Origin: Laguncularia racemosa
Lineage: Eukaryota > Streptophyta > Magnoliopsida > Myrtales > Combretaceae
Reading direction: 5' to 3'
Length of the DNA stretch: 64,000 nt
Assembly (NCBI GenBank): GCA_037954665.1
Contig: JBBMOL010000038.1
Location: forward strand, 1,488,001-1,552,000
The notes under the pieces are model-generated. The model saw only the letters and a list, made by a program, of their open reading frames with translations. It was not told the origin of the DNA and did not search any database. Below are positions 11,870 to 24,330 of the stretch, piece after piece. The position numbers were made by a program, and so were the translations under genes. Each line of letters starts with the position of its first letter. Position 1 is the stretch's first letter.

Positions 11870-12366
11870 GTATGTTTTGGAAGATCTTGGCAAGCACAGT
11901 GGAACTGGGTTGTGTATGAGAACAACTTACCCTCCTCAAAGCGGTGGATAGACTGAGGAAATGAACAGGATTACTCAACATTATCTTGGTTGTTTTGTCG
12001 CGGAAAATCCCACTGCGTGTGGACGACTTCGTCCTTGTATACTAGCTCATGTTCGTGGAACCTCTACGTTTGAAGCTATTGATACAGAGTTGGTGGATAT
12101 CCACGGCGATTCAAAAGTTTTATGCACTAATTTATTGAACGCCCAAACCGCAAGTGGATAATGGGTGATAGGAAATAGCAGGATGTTTTCTTTTGAAATG
12201 GATGAGTGGGTCTTCCTCAAATAGCTCAAATGTTTGACGGTAGGTTTAGGAAGAGGTATTAGCATCATCTGTGGTTAAGACAAGGGTGGGTGGGTCCGGC
12301 TGCTTATGATTTTGTGTTGACCTCGTATTCTAAAATTCACCCTGTTTTCAAGTTTCAACATTCAAG
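11870..12366 (+). pseudogene. Ty3/gypsy integrase end fragment, degenerate
   Basis: Plus-strand reading gives SGTGLCMRTTYPPQSGG, a stop, then TEEMNRITQHYLGCFVAENPT, matching the family's TTYHPQSDGQTE...NR.LE.YLRCF pattern around the third catalytic residue. Further on, in other frames, come EMDEWVFLK, GPAAYDF and SYSKIHPVFKF, which correspond to the integrase C-terminal 'WV.LKLQPY ... GP.AYKL.LP..S.IHPVFHVS' segment. The 66-aa frame at 11961-12161 is part of it. No RT, gag or LTR accompanies it, so it is an isolated remnant from an element of a different lineage from A. Confidence 0.65.
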
Positions 12367-13160
12367 GTAGATATGCGTACTTAAAATAATTTTTCTTTTG
12401 CCATTAATTCATTTTCATTGATAAATTATCACTATTAAAAACCTTTTTTGTTAACATTTTTTTTGTTAATTCTTATAATAATATGTTTTTATAATTCTTA
12501 AAAAAATAAATTAAATCATGTTATATATATCGCACAAGAAATATATATCAAGTATTTACCCATATAATTATTTACTATGCTTTGTGTATATCATGCTTAT
12601 CAACTTTAATACATACATATAAAAATTATTAGCAAATTTCAATAATGTAGAAAGTGGATCTAACCATGTTTTTAATTGTTTCTAAATTGCAAGCAATATG
12701 TATATATAGTTTGATTCCATAGTTGTATTATAATCTAAATTTATTTATATCATTATATTTAATTTTTGCATACGTATCATGTGTGTGTGGATGTAAGATT
12801 TTACTTCTATTTTTGTAATTGCAATTGTCGTTAATAGTGGGAAGTATCGTAAATGAAAAAAAAAAAAAAAAAAAAGAGGACAGAGAGAGGAAGGAAAATT
12901 TACGAAATAGCATATAGAGATATGCAAAATATACGGAGCATAAAAAAGAACATCATTGAAGGGGAATGTAAAATGTTTACTTCCATTATTTTGTTATTAT
13001 AATTTTTATAATAATGGAAAATATCGGTAATCAGAAAGAGAAAAAAGAAATATTCCTAAATATCACAATACCGAGAAATGCAAAATATACGGTACAAAAG
13101 AAGAACATTATTGAAGGGGCCCGGTGGATTTGAATCCGCCGTCCACATGGACCCTAATAA
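12367..13160. other. Upstream intergenic region of the ANTH gene
   Basis: AT-rich, with a 21-base A-tract near 12857-12877 and two similar segments. 'gcaaaatatacgg...aaaagaacatcattgaagggg' at about 12922-12963 recurs at about 13080-13118, a diverged ~155-bp direct repeat. No gene is supported. Confidence 0.5.
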
Positions 13161-13172
13161 TATATAATAAAA
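13161..13172 (+). promoter_or_regulatory. TATA-like box upstream of the ANTH gene
   Basis: TATATAATAAAA lies about 190 bp upstream of the chosen ATG, on the coding strand. The distance leaves room for a 5' UTR of about 150 bases. It is a composition-prone motif in AT-rich DNA, so the call is tentative. Confidence 0.35.
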
Positions 13173-13362
13173 CCATTCTCCTCCGACGATGAGCTGACTT
13201 TGGATGCCCACATGCCGCTCCTATCAAACACGCATATTACGCAATTAAGGTTTTCCCTAGGACCCGCTAAGGTAACCATCCATTACACTAACAATAATTC
13301 CTCTCGTCTTCTGTTCCGGTATCTTCATTTCATCTATTGTGTTCGTTGCATAGTTTAAACTA

Positions 13363-14331
13363 ATGGGGCAGAGAAAAAACATGAGAACCCTCCTAGGCAT
13401 CCTCAAAGACAAAGCTTCTCTCGCCAAGGCCAATCTATCCACCACGAAACGCAGCGTTTCGTTCACCCGCGAGGCCGTTCTTCGTGCCACCACTCACAAC
13501 GCCACTGCCGCCCCGGCTGAGTACCACATCGCTTCCGTCCTAGGCACTGGCCTCGGGCCACCTCGTGTGGCGTGCACTTGCATAGAATTCATCATGGAAC
13601 GGCTTCATAAAACCAAGAACGCGTTTGTTGCATTGAAGTGCCTATATGCGATTCACAACATACTGTGTCGAGGCACGTTGGTCCTTAAAGAGCACCTAAC
13701 CTTTTTCCCATCATCAGGAGGCCACGTATTTTTGAAATTGTCAAAGTTTAGCGACAGCTTCGATAAGGAAACATCAGAGTACTCGTCTTGGGTCAGATGG
13801 TACGCGGATTTTGTGGAGTACAATCTAATGTTTTCTAGGACTTTTGGTTACTACCTCCGTTACTCTTCGTCCGAGGCTAAGAAAGCCAAAGGAATGAAAA
13901 TTCGAGAAGTTTGGAGTCGCGATCTGTTACACGAAATCGAAGTTCTTGTGAAGTTCATGGAGCAATTGGTTACTTATCCGGAATCGTTGCATCTACAAAA
14001 GAGTGACTTGTTGTTCGAGATTGTAGAGTTGGTCTCTGTAGATTATCGATCGATAAGACAAGAATTGCTGCTTAGGATTGATGAATTGGGGTATAGATTG
14101 GTGAGCTTAAGTGACAAACAATTGAATCAATTGTTCGAAGCTTTGAAGCGAGTCGAGGATTGTAAGGGGAAATTGCTACTGATGTTTGTCAATAAGGCCA
14201 ACAAAGATGGTTTGTGGGATTTGATTGCCCAAACGAAGAGAGATGTCCGGTCTGTTCTCGAAAACCGACGAAAACCGACCAATCCGTTTCTCCTAACAGA
14301 TGTTTGGTTTCCTGATTCGGTTGGTTATTAG
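13363..14331 (+). CDS. ANTH-domain protein, putative clathrin assembly protein (At4g40080-like)
   Basis: An intact intronless frame of 322 codons. ANTH/AP180-type proteins bind phosphoinositides and clathrin or adaptors at the plasma membrane or trans-Golgi during vesicle formation. Residues 8-165 resemble the N-terminal ANTH fold of plant members: LLGILKDKASLAKA (10-23), VLRATTHNATAAP (39-51), EFIMERLHKTKNAFVALKCL (75-94), FPSSGG (115-120), SSWVRWYADFVEY (141-153). The Lys-rich lipid-binding patch of the family is partly altered, with EYHI at 53-56 where relatives have a basic residue before His. The rest is helical. The C-terminus is short, without long clathrin-binding repeats, but has NPF at 307-309, the EH-domain docking motif. 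The ATG is supported by an in-frame TAG 12 bases upstream (13351-13353). Codon use is clearly less AT-rich than the flanks. Family assignment is confident; the cellular role is inferred from relatives. Confidence 0.92.
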   Translation: MGQRKNMRTLLGILKDKASLAKANLSTTKRSVSFTREAVLRATTHNATAAPAEYHIASVLGTGLGPPRVACTCIEFIMERLHKTKNAFVALKCLYAIHNILCRGTLVLKEHLTFFPSSGGHVFLKLSKFSDSFDKETSEYSSWVRWYADFVEYNLMFSRTFGYYLRYSSSEAKKAKGMKIREVWSRDLLHEIEVLVKFMEQLVTYPESLHLQKSDLLFEIVELVSVDYRSIRQELLLRIDELGYRLVSLSDKQLNQLFEALKRVEDCKGKLLLMFVNKANKDGLWDLIAQTKRDVRSVLENRRKPTNPFLLTDVWFPDSVGY

Positions 14332-14416
14332 GGTGGGCCGGTTTAAGCACTCTAGGCTAACGCTTGCAGTGTTGTGACGGTGCCCAAGATTAGTGTGGCT
14401 GCTGCAATGGAATGTA

Positions 14417-14429
14417 AATAAAGAATAAA
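14417..14429 (+). terminator. Polyadenylation signals of the ANTH gene
   Basis: Two near-adjacent AATAAA hexamers (14417-14422 and 14424-14429) lie 86-98 bases after the stop codon and are followed by T-rich DNA. This is a typical plant 3'-end arrangement. Confidence 0.6.
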
Positions 14430-14431
14430 GA

Positions 14432-15304
14432 TATGTGATGTTCATATTTCCAACGAGATTTTAGTCTAACTGATATGTTATGTTTGCAACGATTTTATTT
14501 TATTTTTTTTCGCGTTTGTATTATGTATGTCCTGCATGGCTCTGCTTAATTTTTGAGCTAGAGGCGATCCTTCGTGAAATTACATTGCAATTTCTGATCC
14601 AATCTGCGATCCATTTTTGAGAGTTTAAACATATAATTTTAAGATAAGAAGTTAAATATATATGAAATAAATATAAAATGATCCATATATATTTTGAAAG
14701 GAATAGGCTCATCTCTATCGGACTTAAGTTTCCTCGTCTTAAGACAGAAGGATATCTTTATTTTTAGATTGTTTTCCTAAAATTTTTAATGAAAAAGGAG
14801 CGGAAGCTGGAAGATAACTTCCACTATGAATATGGGCTATATATATATAATGCATTTTGACAAGGAATAAGAGGATAAAATCATGTTGAGGTCGTCATAG
14901 TTGGTTTGAGCATTGAAATTATTCAAATTTCCCCCACATCGAAAATTAAAAAAATAAAAATAAAAATAAAAATGAGAATGTAACACATTAAAATTCAACT
15001 CTAAAATTGAGTTGTTAGGTTCATTTATTAATATTTCTTTCTTTTCTTCATTGAGTAGCATTCCAAATATTACATTTACTATTTAAAACCAAAATAGTCA
15101 CAGTTAGGGCTTTAGTAAGTTTTTCATATATGTATACATGTTTTTTTTTTAATTGGAATAATCATTAAAAATTCTAGACCTTTGCATGAAATACCATAGG
15201 AGTATTCATTGAATCGTGATCATAACCTACTCAAATGGTAACCGACCGAATTGCTAAAAAAGAGAAAGCAAATTTTTTGCTCACGAGAGAATATCTCGAT
15301 ACCC
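14432..15304. other. AT-rich intergenic DNA
   Basis: No gene is supported. Short reading frames (14521-14712, 14837-15061) are low-complexity, and an (AAAAAT)n-like run lies at about 14946-14972. Confidence 0.5.
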
Positions 15305-16376
15305 CTTTTTGTATGCTTTATTGTATATAGAATAAAATAATTTACTTTATTTCCATCAAATCTGAATTATTATCCATTAAAACTCTTTCATATAAACCTC
15401 TTGGTGTTAGCATTTTCTAAATAGGCAAATTTCACTTTAAATATATATGTTTCCACTCTTTATATGTATTTATATTTTGGTTTTTAATATTTTATATACT
15501 TGTATTTCATTATTATTTTTCACTAGTAGTAAAAGAATGCATGTCAATTTGTAATGGGTACATGATAATTTATCTAATAAAATATTATTATTAAAAATTT
15601 AATTTAATAATATAATACAAAATTACAGTTACATAAAAAGCAACCCAAAAAAAAAACCTAGCTACTTGCTTGAAACCACCCTGACGTCAGAAGGAAATTG
15701 ATTAAGGCTAGTTTTGTTTTGTTTTGTAGTTAGGCACATCATGTGACTCATCTGTATCATAGATAGCGGCTCACCTCATTGATGGATGGCATGGCCTACT
15801 TAAGATGGTAGCTAGCCTCCTATCATTTTTTTTATATACTTTATTATATATAAAATAAAGTAATTTACTTTATTTCTATCAAATGCGAATTATTCTCCAT
15901 CAAAACTTCAATATATATACCTTATGGTGTTAGCATTTTCTAAATAGACAAATTTTACTTTACATATATATGTTTCCACTCTTTTTCTTAATACCTATAT
16001 TTCGATTTCTAACGCTTTACATATTTGTCTTTCATCATTATCTATCACTATTAGTAAAAAAAAAAAAAAACATTTTAGTTCGTGATGGGTTCATAAAATT
16101 TTATCTAATAATATAATATTATCAAATATAATTAATTTAATAATATGATACAAAATTAGAAAAAGTACAAATACATAAAAAATAGCCTAAAAAAATCCTA
16201 ACCATTTGCCCAACTACTTTAAGGTTAAGGGAAAATTGGCTAAGGCCAGTTTTGCTTTATAGTCTTCAACCCACCACTATAGGTGCATCATGTGACCCAT
16301 CTATGATCATAGATGGTAGCCTACCTTCACTGATAGATGGCACAATCGATCTTAAGTGTTAAATAGCCTATCATCC
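15305..16376. repeat. Diverged ~530-bp tandem duplication
   Basis: Copy 1 (about 15305-15830) and copy 2 (about 15831-16376) share their whole layout. The common order is 'tactttatt..ataaaat', TGGTGTTAGCATTTTCTAAA, ATATATATGTTTCCACTCTT, 'catgtcaatt/cattttagtt...atgggt', 'taatataatac/tgatacaaaatta', 'aattg.ctaaggc.agtttt', 'catcatgtgac.catct', 'catagat', 'gatggcac/tggc', and a final CCTATCAT. A third partial echo occurs at about 16500-16555. No coding capacity is seen. It may be a non-coding transposable element that duplicated in tandem, or a simple local duplication. Confidence 0.7.
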
Positions 16377-19300
16377 ATAAAAACAAATTTTGTAAGGAAA
16401 AAAAAAAGGTTTTAAAGGCAAGTTATGTCACTTGATTTCAACTTGATCATTTTTTCTTCAAATTTTTCTTTTCTATTTTTTTTTTTTTTGAGTGTGTAGG
16501 TGGCCACAGGTCACTTTAGGTGCATTGCATGACCTACTATGGTAGGGTTTCTTTGCTTTTTTATTATATATATTTTTTACAATTTTTTATTGTATTATTT
16601 GATTTAATAAAATTATTTTATTAATTAATTATTATAAATCAAAGAAGTTGACATGTATCACTTGACTAGCAATACAAAATAGTAATGAAACACTAAAATG
16701 ATGTGTTATGGGAACAAAATTATTGATACATAAAGTAAGCATGTAAAAGGAAATTTACCCTTTAAATTATGTTTACAACTTATTTAACCTAACTAATTAT
16801 TATTTTATGAAGGAAACCAATTTCAATGTGGCTATAATAAACTAGCATTATCACTCACAAGAGATGTTTTACTATTATGTTTGATTCATTGTAATAGATT
16901 TGCTATTCTACCTTTATTATTGTGCAATTGCTATTCTTTTATTTGGTTTGCAAAAATTTATGTCATGATAAATATTTATTTCACATTATATGGAGAGAAT
17001 AAGCAATTCTAATTTTTTCCCTTTATCAGAGGAATTGCTATTTCTTGCAAAATATATCTTTTATTAAAAAAAAAATGCTCCCATCATAAAACAAAATAGC
17101 ACAAGAAGAATTGCTATTTCATTCTAACCATATTTCGTTCAAGTGAAAAAAAAATACCAATCTACAAGTAAACGATAAACGCTACACATTATGAGTCCAA
17201 TTGTAATAAATATAAAACATTGAAGGGAAAGAAAAAAGCCCATGAGAAATGTAAAGCCAACAGTAAAGTACAACAACAACTTGAACTACAATGCTGAATT
17301 GAATTTTAAACTTTTATGGGGTTTATTTGGATTTTTAAATTTTTTTTGTTTGTATCTCATCTAAGTTTTATCTATATCTGTTTTGTATTTAATCTGTATC
17401 TATTTAAAATTTGATATCTAAAAATCTATTTTATTTATATTTTATAAGTTTCTGTTTTATAATTATATTAAAGGTGGTGATCGAAGCATGATAGTTGAGA
17501 AGTGAAAATGCATGTATTTCTAAAAGAAATGTCTAAAAATACATTTTATACATTGGGAAAGGATATTTAAATTAGTATTTTTATAAAAGTAAATAAAGTA
17601 AAGAATAAATCAATTCAACTTTATAGGAGGTTTTCTATTATTTAACTTTATATAAGGGGTATATATGTATGATAGAGCCCAACTATAGAAACTCGGTCCA
17701 CATCTATTCTCGTAGCCCTTCTCTTGTTTAAACCTAAAGACAACTAAAGCACATCAACTCCACACTTCCTGTCACAACTCATAAAGAAAGGTAAGCTAGA
17801 AGCACTAATCTCTTCTTCTCTATTGTATCTATCACTTTTGGTAACAATCTAATGTTATTCTATTGTTTTGGTTTTTTGAGATAATGGATGAAAGTAAGAT
17901 TGATCTATTCGAGTTGATCAAACTCTAAGAAAAGAGAAAGAAAGAGAGAAACTAGAAGTTTTGGGAGTAAAGAATGGTTTTTTCCCTTCGCTTCTTCTCT
18001 ATTTATATTCCTCTTTCAATTCATGTTATTTTCTCACTCATATGAGGATAAAATATTGTTATTAGTTGTGATACTATTATTTTTGTAACTAATATCTAGA
18101 TCTACTCCATTTGTGATGAAATCTATGAGCCAATGAGGCTTCTTTATATTTCATGACTTCTAGACATAACAACATATTTATATTTCCATTTTTTTAATAT
18201 TTTATTCTTGATAAATACAAGATTTGAGATGTGAAAAAGACATTGGTTTTTTTAGCTCTTATGTGTTTTCTTCAACAAAATACAATCTTTAAAAGCTAAA
18301 ATCATGAACTACATCCCTCGATTCCCAATTAGCATGCTTATCAATAGAGTGCTTGGAGAGTTGCTTAGTGTACTATATTAGCATTTTAAGTAACTCCCTA
18401 CTTTATCAATAGAGTGCTTGAACATGTGTTTAAGGTTAAAATTTTAAAATTTTCAAAGATGTAGTCTAACTTAAGAATTATATATATATATAAACATCCT
18501 AATAAACATGAGAATATATACCAAACAACAATTTTTATGTATGTGTCCAAGTACTTTTAACTTTTAAGTACTTTGAAGTGTTTGAGGTTTATCTACTATG
18601 TTTAGCTACTTGACATGAAAAATTAATGTGCTTTTTTTTTTTAGAAGTTCCGAGAATATAAATGTACTAATAACACCACTATTTTTTTCTTTCTTTCCTT
18701 TTTTTTTTTTTTTTAATAGGGTTACTGCATGTTGGTCAATAATTGTTATGTCAAGATGTTATTGCACATGGGTTTTTATAAAGTAGGCGTGCATTATTGG
18801 ACACTTGCGTATTTAGTTTATGTGTCAAGTAGGGTAACGGACACTGTAATAATATCCCATAATCTAATATTTATTTATTTTTTTGGCCAGAGTCTAATTT
18901 TTATTTATGGTTGATATTTCATTAGTTTCGAGATGTTCCTGTGGGTTAAGAAAAAGGGGATAAATATCCTAATCAGTAAAAGCAGCAATCGAGCCTCTAA
19001 ACCTTTTGCATCTAATAACAAGTACGATACGCGGATAGAACTCATTTTATTTATTTACTTATTTTTTGTTTTTTTTTTCTTTTCTTTTTACAATGGGAGG
19101 GAGAAGATCGACCAGTCAAATCCCCTGTATTCGTCTTGAAATTTTAGCAAGTTTTATAAGAGTCATTTAAGTTTCGCACATTTGCATTTTTGCACCGTGT
19201 GAGTAACTTGACATCTACCTCTTCCAAATTAACAATAAGAAGGACTGTCATAACATTTGGAAAGTTGTTAATAATTTTTTTTAACGGTAAATCATTTCAC

Positions 19301-22300
19301 GTTATGATAAAAAAAATTATTTTTATTATAATTACTTTTGAATAGATTTTAAATGATAATATTTTTATTATATAAATACTTTTAAATAATTATATTGTAG
19401 AATTATTTAAACTTATTAAATATCATAATACAATCTATAAAAATTTAAATAATTTACTTCAAATATAAAATTATCTCTTTATACAGCTAATAGCGTTCTA
19501 AAACATGATCTAACCATGTAGAATCTGTCAGCTTTTTTCGATCCAGTAAGATGGTTATAATTATATCATTGACCATACAACTGAGGGAATGTCCTTTGGT
19601 CTACGTTTTCGCTCGTGACATGGCGGCAAAATTGTCAACGGGAAAGCCAACATATATGAAAACAACTGTATCATTTTTTTATGTATATATATAACGATGA
19701 CGCTTGTATCGAGTATTGTTTAAAGAATTCGACAGGTCAAGTTGCTCAAAATTAAGCCGAATGATATAATTAATGGGAAAATTATGCAGACAAGTATCCT
19801 TGGAATAATATTACTGTTATGAAAAGTTTCGTCAAAGGTTCATGTCAAATTAGGTTATCATAATAAAAGTAGTTGTTTGAATTTCTAAAACAAAAGTACT
19901 AATAAAATAAGTTAGATGAAAGCAGTTTGAAGGATCATTTCTGAGTTAATTTCGTACTGTCTATCCTACTATCGATCGAGTTGCCCTTGGCATTCCCAAT
20001 ACAGATCCTAGACAGGATAAAATCGATTCGAAAGAAAGCAACGAACAAGCTATAAGATTATAGGATCCAGCTCCACTTATCTATTTCACACGACCTATTT
20101 TATTTTGTTTTGTTTTCTTTCTTTTCATATGAATTCACATATGGAAAGTGACCCGAACAAACAACGATATAAGACCAGAAGTTTAGTTAGAGCCTTACCT
20201 CAGCACACTTTGGAAAAAAAAAAATAAATTGGCTTCTGTTTGAATTGATCCGCACACGCGCATTTCAATATTCTGGAAGAGCAAGATACTAATGGCAACG
20301 TTTGCCTAAATTCATATATTACTTTCGGCTTAAGATTTCCATAAGATTCAGGGCTCATTATTTAAAAAACCAATAAAAGACGCGAATAAACAACAAACTG
20401 CACACATGACGAAATGACTCTCAATTTTTGGATATTTCTCCCCCCACTACTTATTGTAGGGGTTTTTCTTTTTTTTTTCAAAGCAAATTAAAACAAGATT
20501 TAAATGGTGGTAATTACAGACTGTAAGATGACTTACTCTCTTATAACTCATTTCAATAAGAGATGCAAATAAAGAGATTTAAGAATGATATGATTAAATC
20601 CTTGATTAAATAGAATTAATTCTAATCAATTCTAAACTACTTTCCCTTCGAGTTCTCCAATTTATAATCTCCAATTAATAATTAATTAGCTCTTTCTCAC
20701 AAATTTTATAACTCTAAATAATTATAATAATTACCTAACATATTTCCATGTCAAGATAAATAGAATAATTGCATGAATGTACGAATCCTAAAGTCAATAT
20801 AACACGTATATATTCACGTCTTAGTTAAACTAAATTCACTCTCAAATCAAACAAACCCCACATTTTGGATAAGTTCTTTCGTTTGAATGAAATTGCTCTT
20901 CTCAATGAAGTATTTACTTCAAACAAGATGGCTGCAGTTCATTTGAAAAGGAGTAGGCATTATCCTTTGGAGTAGGCTTGCTTTCACACACATTTCCTTG
21001 TAATAACAGTGTCGACTCTTGAATGAGGTGTGTTCTCTTTCCAATAGAGCTCCCAAACTTGACATTCTTCACTTGTATGCTTGGATCCTTACTATGGCGG
21101 TTTTTTATTTTCATTTTATATTATTATTATTATTATTTTCCCGGCAGATTCAACCGCAGACATGATAAACAAATGTGGAATGGTATGCATAAACCACTTT
21201 TGCCGCTTAATATAACTATTGCTTATGACTTGCCCATGCGCAAACTGTCTATGCTACTCCGGGTGGCATAAACCCACCTGCGGTGGTCATTAATTATATT
21301 AATTGTTTCTTAATATAATTGTCGCATAAACCTTTTCCCCGTGGCCGCCGACCAGCCTTGATCTTGGGGTAATTGGAAATTGGTCAATGTTGCTTTCTTT
21401 GCTTTCTTTCTTTTTCTTTTTTTTGGTGATTTTCTGAATTTTTATAAATAATTTTTAATATTTTATATATTTAAATTTATGTAGCATTATTTCTTTAGTA
21501 TATTAATTGTCTTACACCAACAGTATGTTGGTTTATGTCCTTCTAATTATATTAAATAATATTAACACTTATTTATAAAACTTAAGTTATATATTCATAA
21601 AAAAAATAAAATTCGAATCACCTGTTTGCAAATAGACAAAAATACAAATATGATTTCTATGATTTACGCTAATATAAAAGGTCCATTAATCTAATATACG
21701 AAACTTAAATATTCTTCATAATTATTTTAAATACAAAAACGAAAGAGAGATCATATTATTTCCTGATAAATTTAGAAATCCTAAGTTTTTCATCCTCAAA
21801 TAAATTAACTCCTCCACTTGTAGAGGATGTGGATCCTACTTCCTATTTATAATGACTAAAATAAACTACTCTAAAAAACAGTAAAAGAAGTCTACTGCGT
21901 TGTTCTGTCTATTTCCTTTCTATTCGTATGTCTACTGTCCTCCATCCCCACCGTTGTCTCTTCTGTTTGTACCTCAAATAGGCCTACTTTCCAAGTCTAT
22001 TATACTTTAGGCGCATGAGGTGTGAACTCCATCTGTTTGTTTACTAGATTTGCTTGTGCATCTTGGGCTATAATTTGTTCAATTTGTTAGTATTAAGGCT
22101 ATAAATAAGTCGAATTATCGGTAAAGTCATTCAAATTTACTTTGCTTTAGGTTCAATTTAGCTCAAACTCTTAATTTGTAAATAAACAAAACTCTATGTT
22201 CCTATTTAAGTTAGTAAGCTGACTCATTTATATTGTTAATGAGTAGACTTGCGAATAGGTTTATGAGTTATATCTATATTATGCATAATACATAATTAAA

Positions 22301-22890
22301 ACCAAGAAACTAATATCTATTTATATAATCTTTATGCATTATTTATTTATATATTTAACTTCTTGAGTTTAATTTAGTCTCATACCTATAAGGCTATAAA
22401 TAAGTCCAGGTACTTTCAAGCTACTTGAATTTGACTTGACTTGAGCTCAATTTATAAATAAAGGAAATTTGAGCTCAAAATAAAACTCATTTATCTAAAT
22501 GAGTTGACTTCAAGTCTATAAGTTTCATGTTTTAGGTAAAACACAATTATAAACGAGATTGTGTATTGAAATATCAATGTAGAACACAAGTGAGTCAAAC
22601 ACATTTAAACATGATAAAATTCGATTTTGGGTTGAGGCTCAACTCGTGAGCCCATTTATGAATTCATTTATTAAATAGATCTGTTAAATAGATCTTGGAT
22701 TCGACTGTGAACCCATTTAATACTAAAATAATTAATATTTTTTTTTTCTAATTGGCATGGCATACCTACCTACAACTATTCTCTCTTACTTAATAATGTT
22801 AATATATTTCTTTTCTTTTCACCGAGGGTTATTACCTTTTAAATTGTCTCTATTCTCTTACAAATGCTAAGGTAGGTAAGGTAACATTCC
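16377..22890. other. Long AT-rich intergenic stretch
   Basis: I see no gene with more than about 90 codons and no family motif. At 17690-17800 is a pyrimidine/CA-rich stretch with a GTAAGC donor-like word, but nothing coding follows. At about 22100-22260 and 22387-22520 related blocks starting AGGCTATAAATAAGTC with GAGCTCAA words form a diverged direct repeat, probably old transposon debris. T-tracts occur near 18700 and 21415. The reading frames at 18729-18914, 18933-19139 and 21023-21271 are unsupported. Confidence 0.45.
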
Positions 22891-24217
22891 TAATAAGTGC
22901 TTAACTATATATACCTATTAAGTGAGATTTAAACTATTTTTTTCTTTATTTTGGCTTGTTTTTGAAGAATTTGAACTTTAATTAAGTAATATTTTGACTT
23001 TAGGGCTTTGATGGATAATTGAATTAAAAAGGAAGAAAAGGAATTTAATTTTACTCAATTTGGAACTAAATAGAAGGAGCATTGAAGTTTTGAAGACAGA
23101 TATAGCTTAGACATAACTATGTCCAGAGTGTGTTGAATTTGAAGTATAAAACAGAGAGTTACATGGGGGATAGACACGATCGTGTTTGTTGGTTATGTAT
23201 CTCTTAGAGATAATTGATTTTAAAGCACAATTTAGACATGACCTAAAAGGTCATGTCTACTACAATGTCCAATTTTCCAAGTTTTTGGCCGATGAATTTG
23301 ACATGACTCGAAGCACAACCATGTTAGATAGCGTATTGGCCAAAAAAAGAGAGAGAAGACATATTTTATTTGTTATACAGTTTTTACAAAGATTAGAAGG
23401 TTATTTCTTTATGCTTCAAGAATTTAGGGTTTGTCTTAGTTTTCTTTCATTTCCTTGATGGTATATGTTTATACATCATTGAAGATTTTTGTTTTCAATA
23501 TTATTAGATCTTAAATTTTCTTAGTACGTAGACTTGTGGATCCTAAGATTATTATGTAATTGGATTTATTGCTATTCAATGAATTCTTAAATTTCTTAAT
23601 TCATGTGTGTATTTTTTATATTGTTTAGATTAATATTTCTAAGGTATTATTCTATCTATTTGATATTGTACATTAGGAATGAGAAATTTGATATGTAATT
23701 AGATCTAGCATATTTGGAGGGAATTAATGTAATCTTAAAGATAAGTTACATAATTCTTTTGGAATTGATTAATTTGTTTTCAAGGAATTCATTATTTTTA
23801 ATATGATTTTTAAAATATGCTATTATGAAGAGATTCAAATACTTATTTTTAAGATTATAGTTAGTAAGTTTGAAAAAGTTATTAAACTAATTTAAGAATT
23901 CCCTTGGTCAATAAAATTAAAAAGGATTTGAATGAACTTTGTGAATATCACATAATAATTACTAAGGGAAACAAAGTCTGGATAGTAATTTTACCATCTT
24001 GAAGTAAATTATAATCTATTTTGCTTTTCTTTCTTTTAATAAAATTTTAGTTCATTAGTTAATATTCAGTTATAGGTTTTAAATTAATCAATCTTTGAAA
24101 TTTATTGGTTAGATAATAGGGTGTAGGTTAGTATAAGTATTTGTAATCCTTGTAGGATGATATCTATATTTAATACATTATATTACTAAATTTGATAGGT
24201 GTACTTGTCTTCTATCA
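22891..24217 (+). repeat. 5' LTR of element C
   Basis: It begins TAATAAGTGC (mutated TG) and ends TTCTATCA, and is collinear with the three other LTRs of this family (24697, 38993, 48472). It holds the palindrome ACACGATCGTGT at 23174-23185 and a perfect inverted repeat GACATGACC/GGTCATGTC at 23234-23256. The 90-aa frame at 23186-23458 lies wholly in the LTR and is not a gene. Confidence 0.85.
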
Positions 24218-24223
24218 AGTTTT

Positions 24224-24241
24224 TGGCATCGTTGCGGGGGA
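24224..24241 (+). other. Primer-binding site of element C
   Basis: TGGCATCGTTGCGGGGGA lies just after the 5' LTR. It resembles the TGGCGCCGTTGCCGGGGA-type tRNA complement (commonly given as tRNA-Asp or -Arg) of Athila/Tat elements. Confidence 0.7.
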
Positions 24242-24330
24242 TTTCGATTTTAAGAGTACTAACCACTTTATTAATTTAACCATTTTTTTCTTATTTCTTA
24301 TTTTTAGTTTCTTTTCTTTTTTAGTAGTGC

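Noticed and set aside
13118..13141. tRNA T-arm-like stem GGTGGATTTGAATCCGCC
   Set aside because: No matching acceptor, D or anticodon arms in the preceding 70 bases. A chance small hairpin is more likely.
17690..17830. Possible 5' exon with GTAAGC donor
   Set aside because: No coding exon or matching acceptor with an open frame follows, so a gene is not supported.
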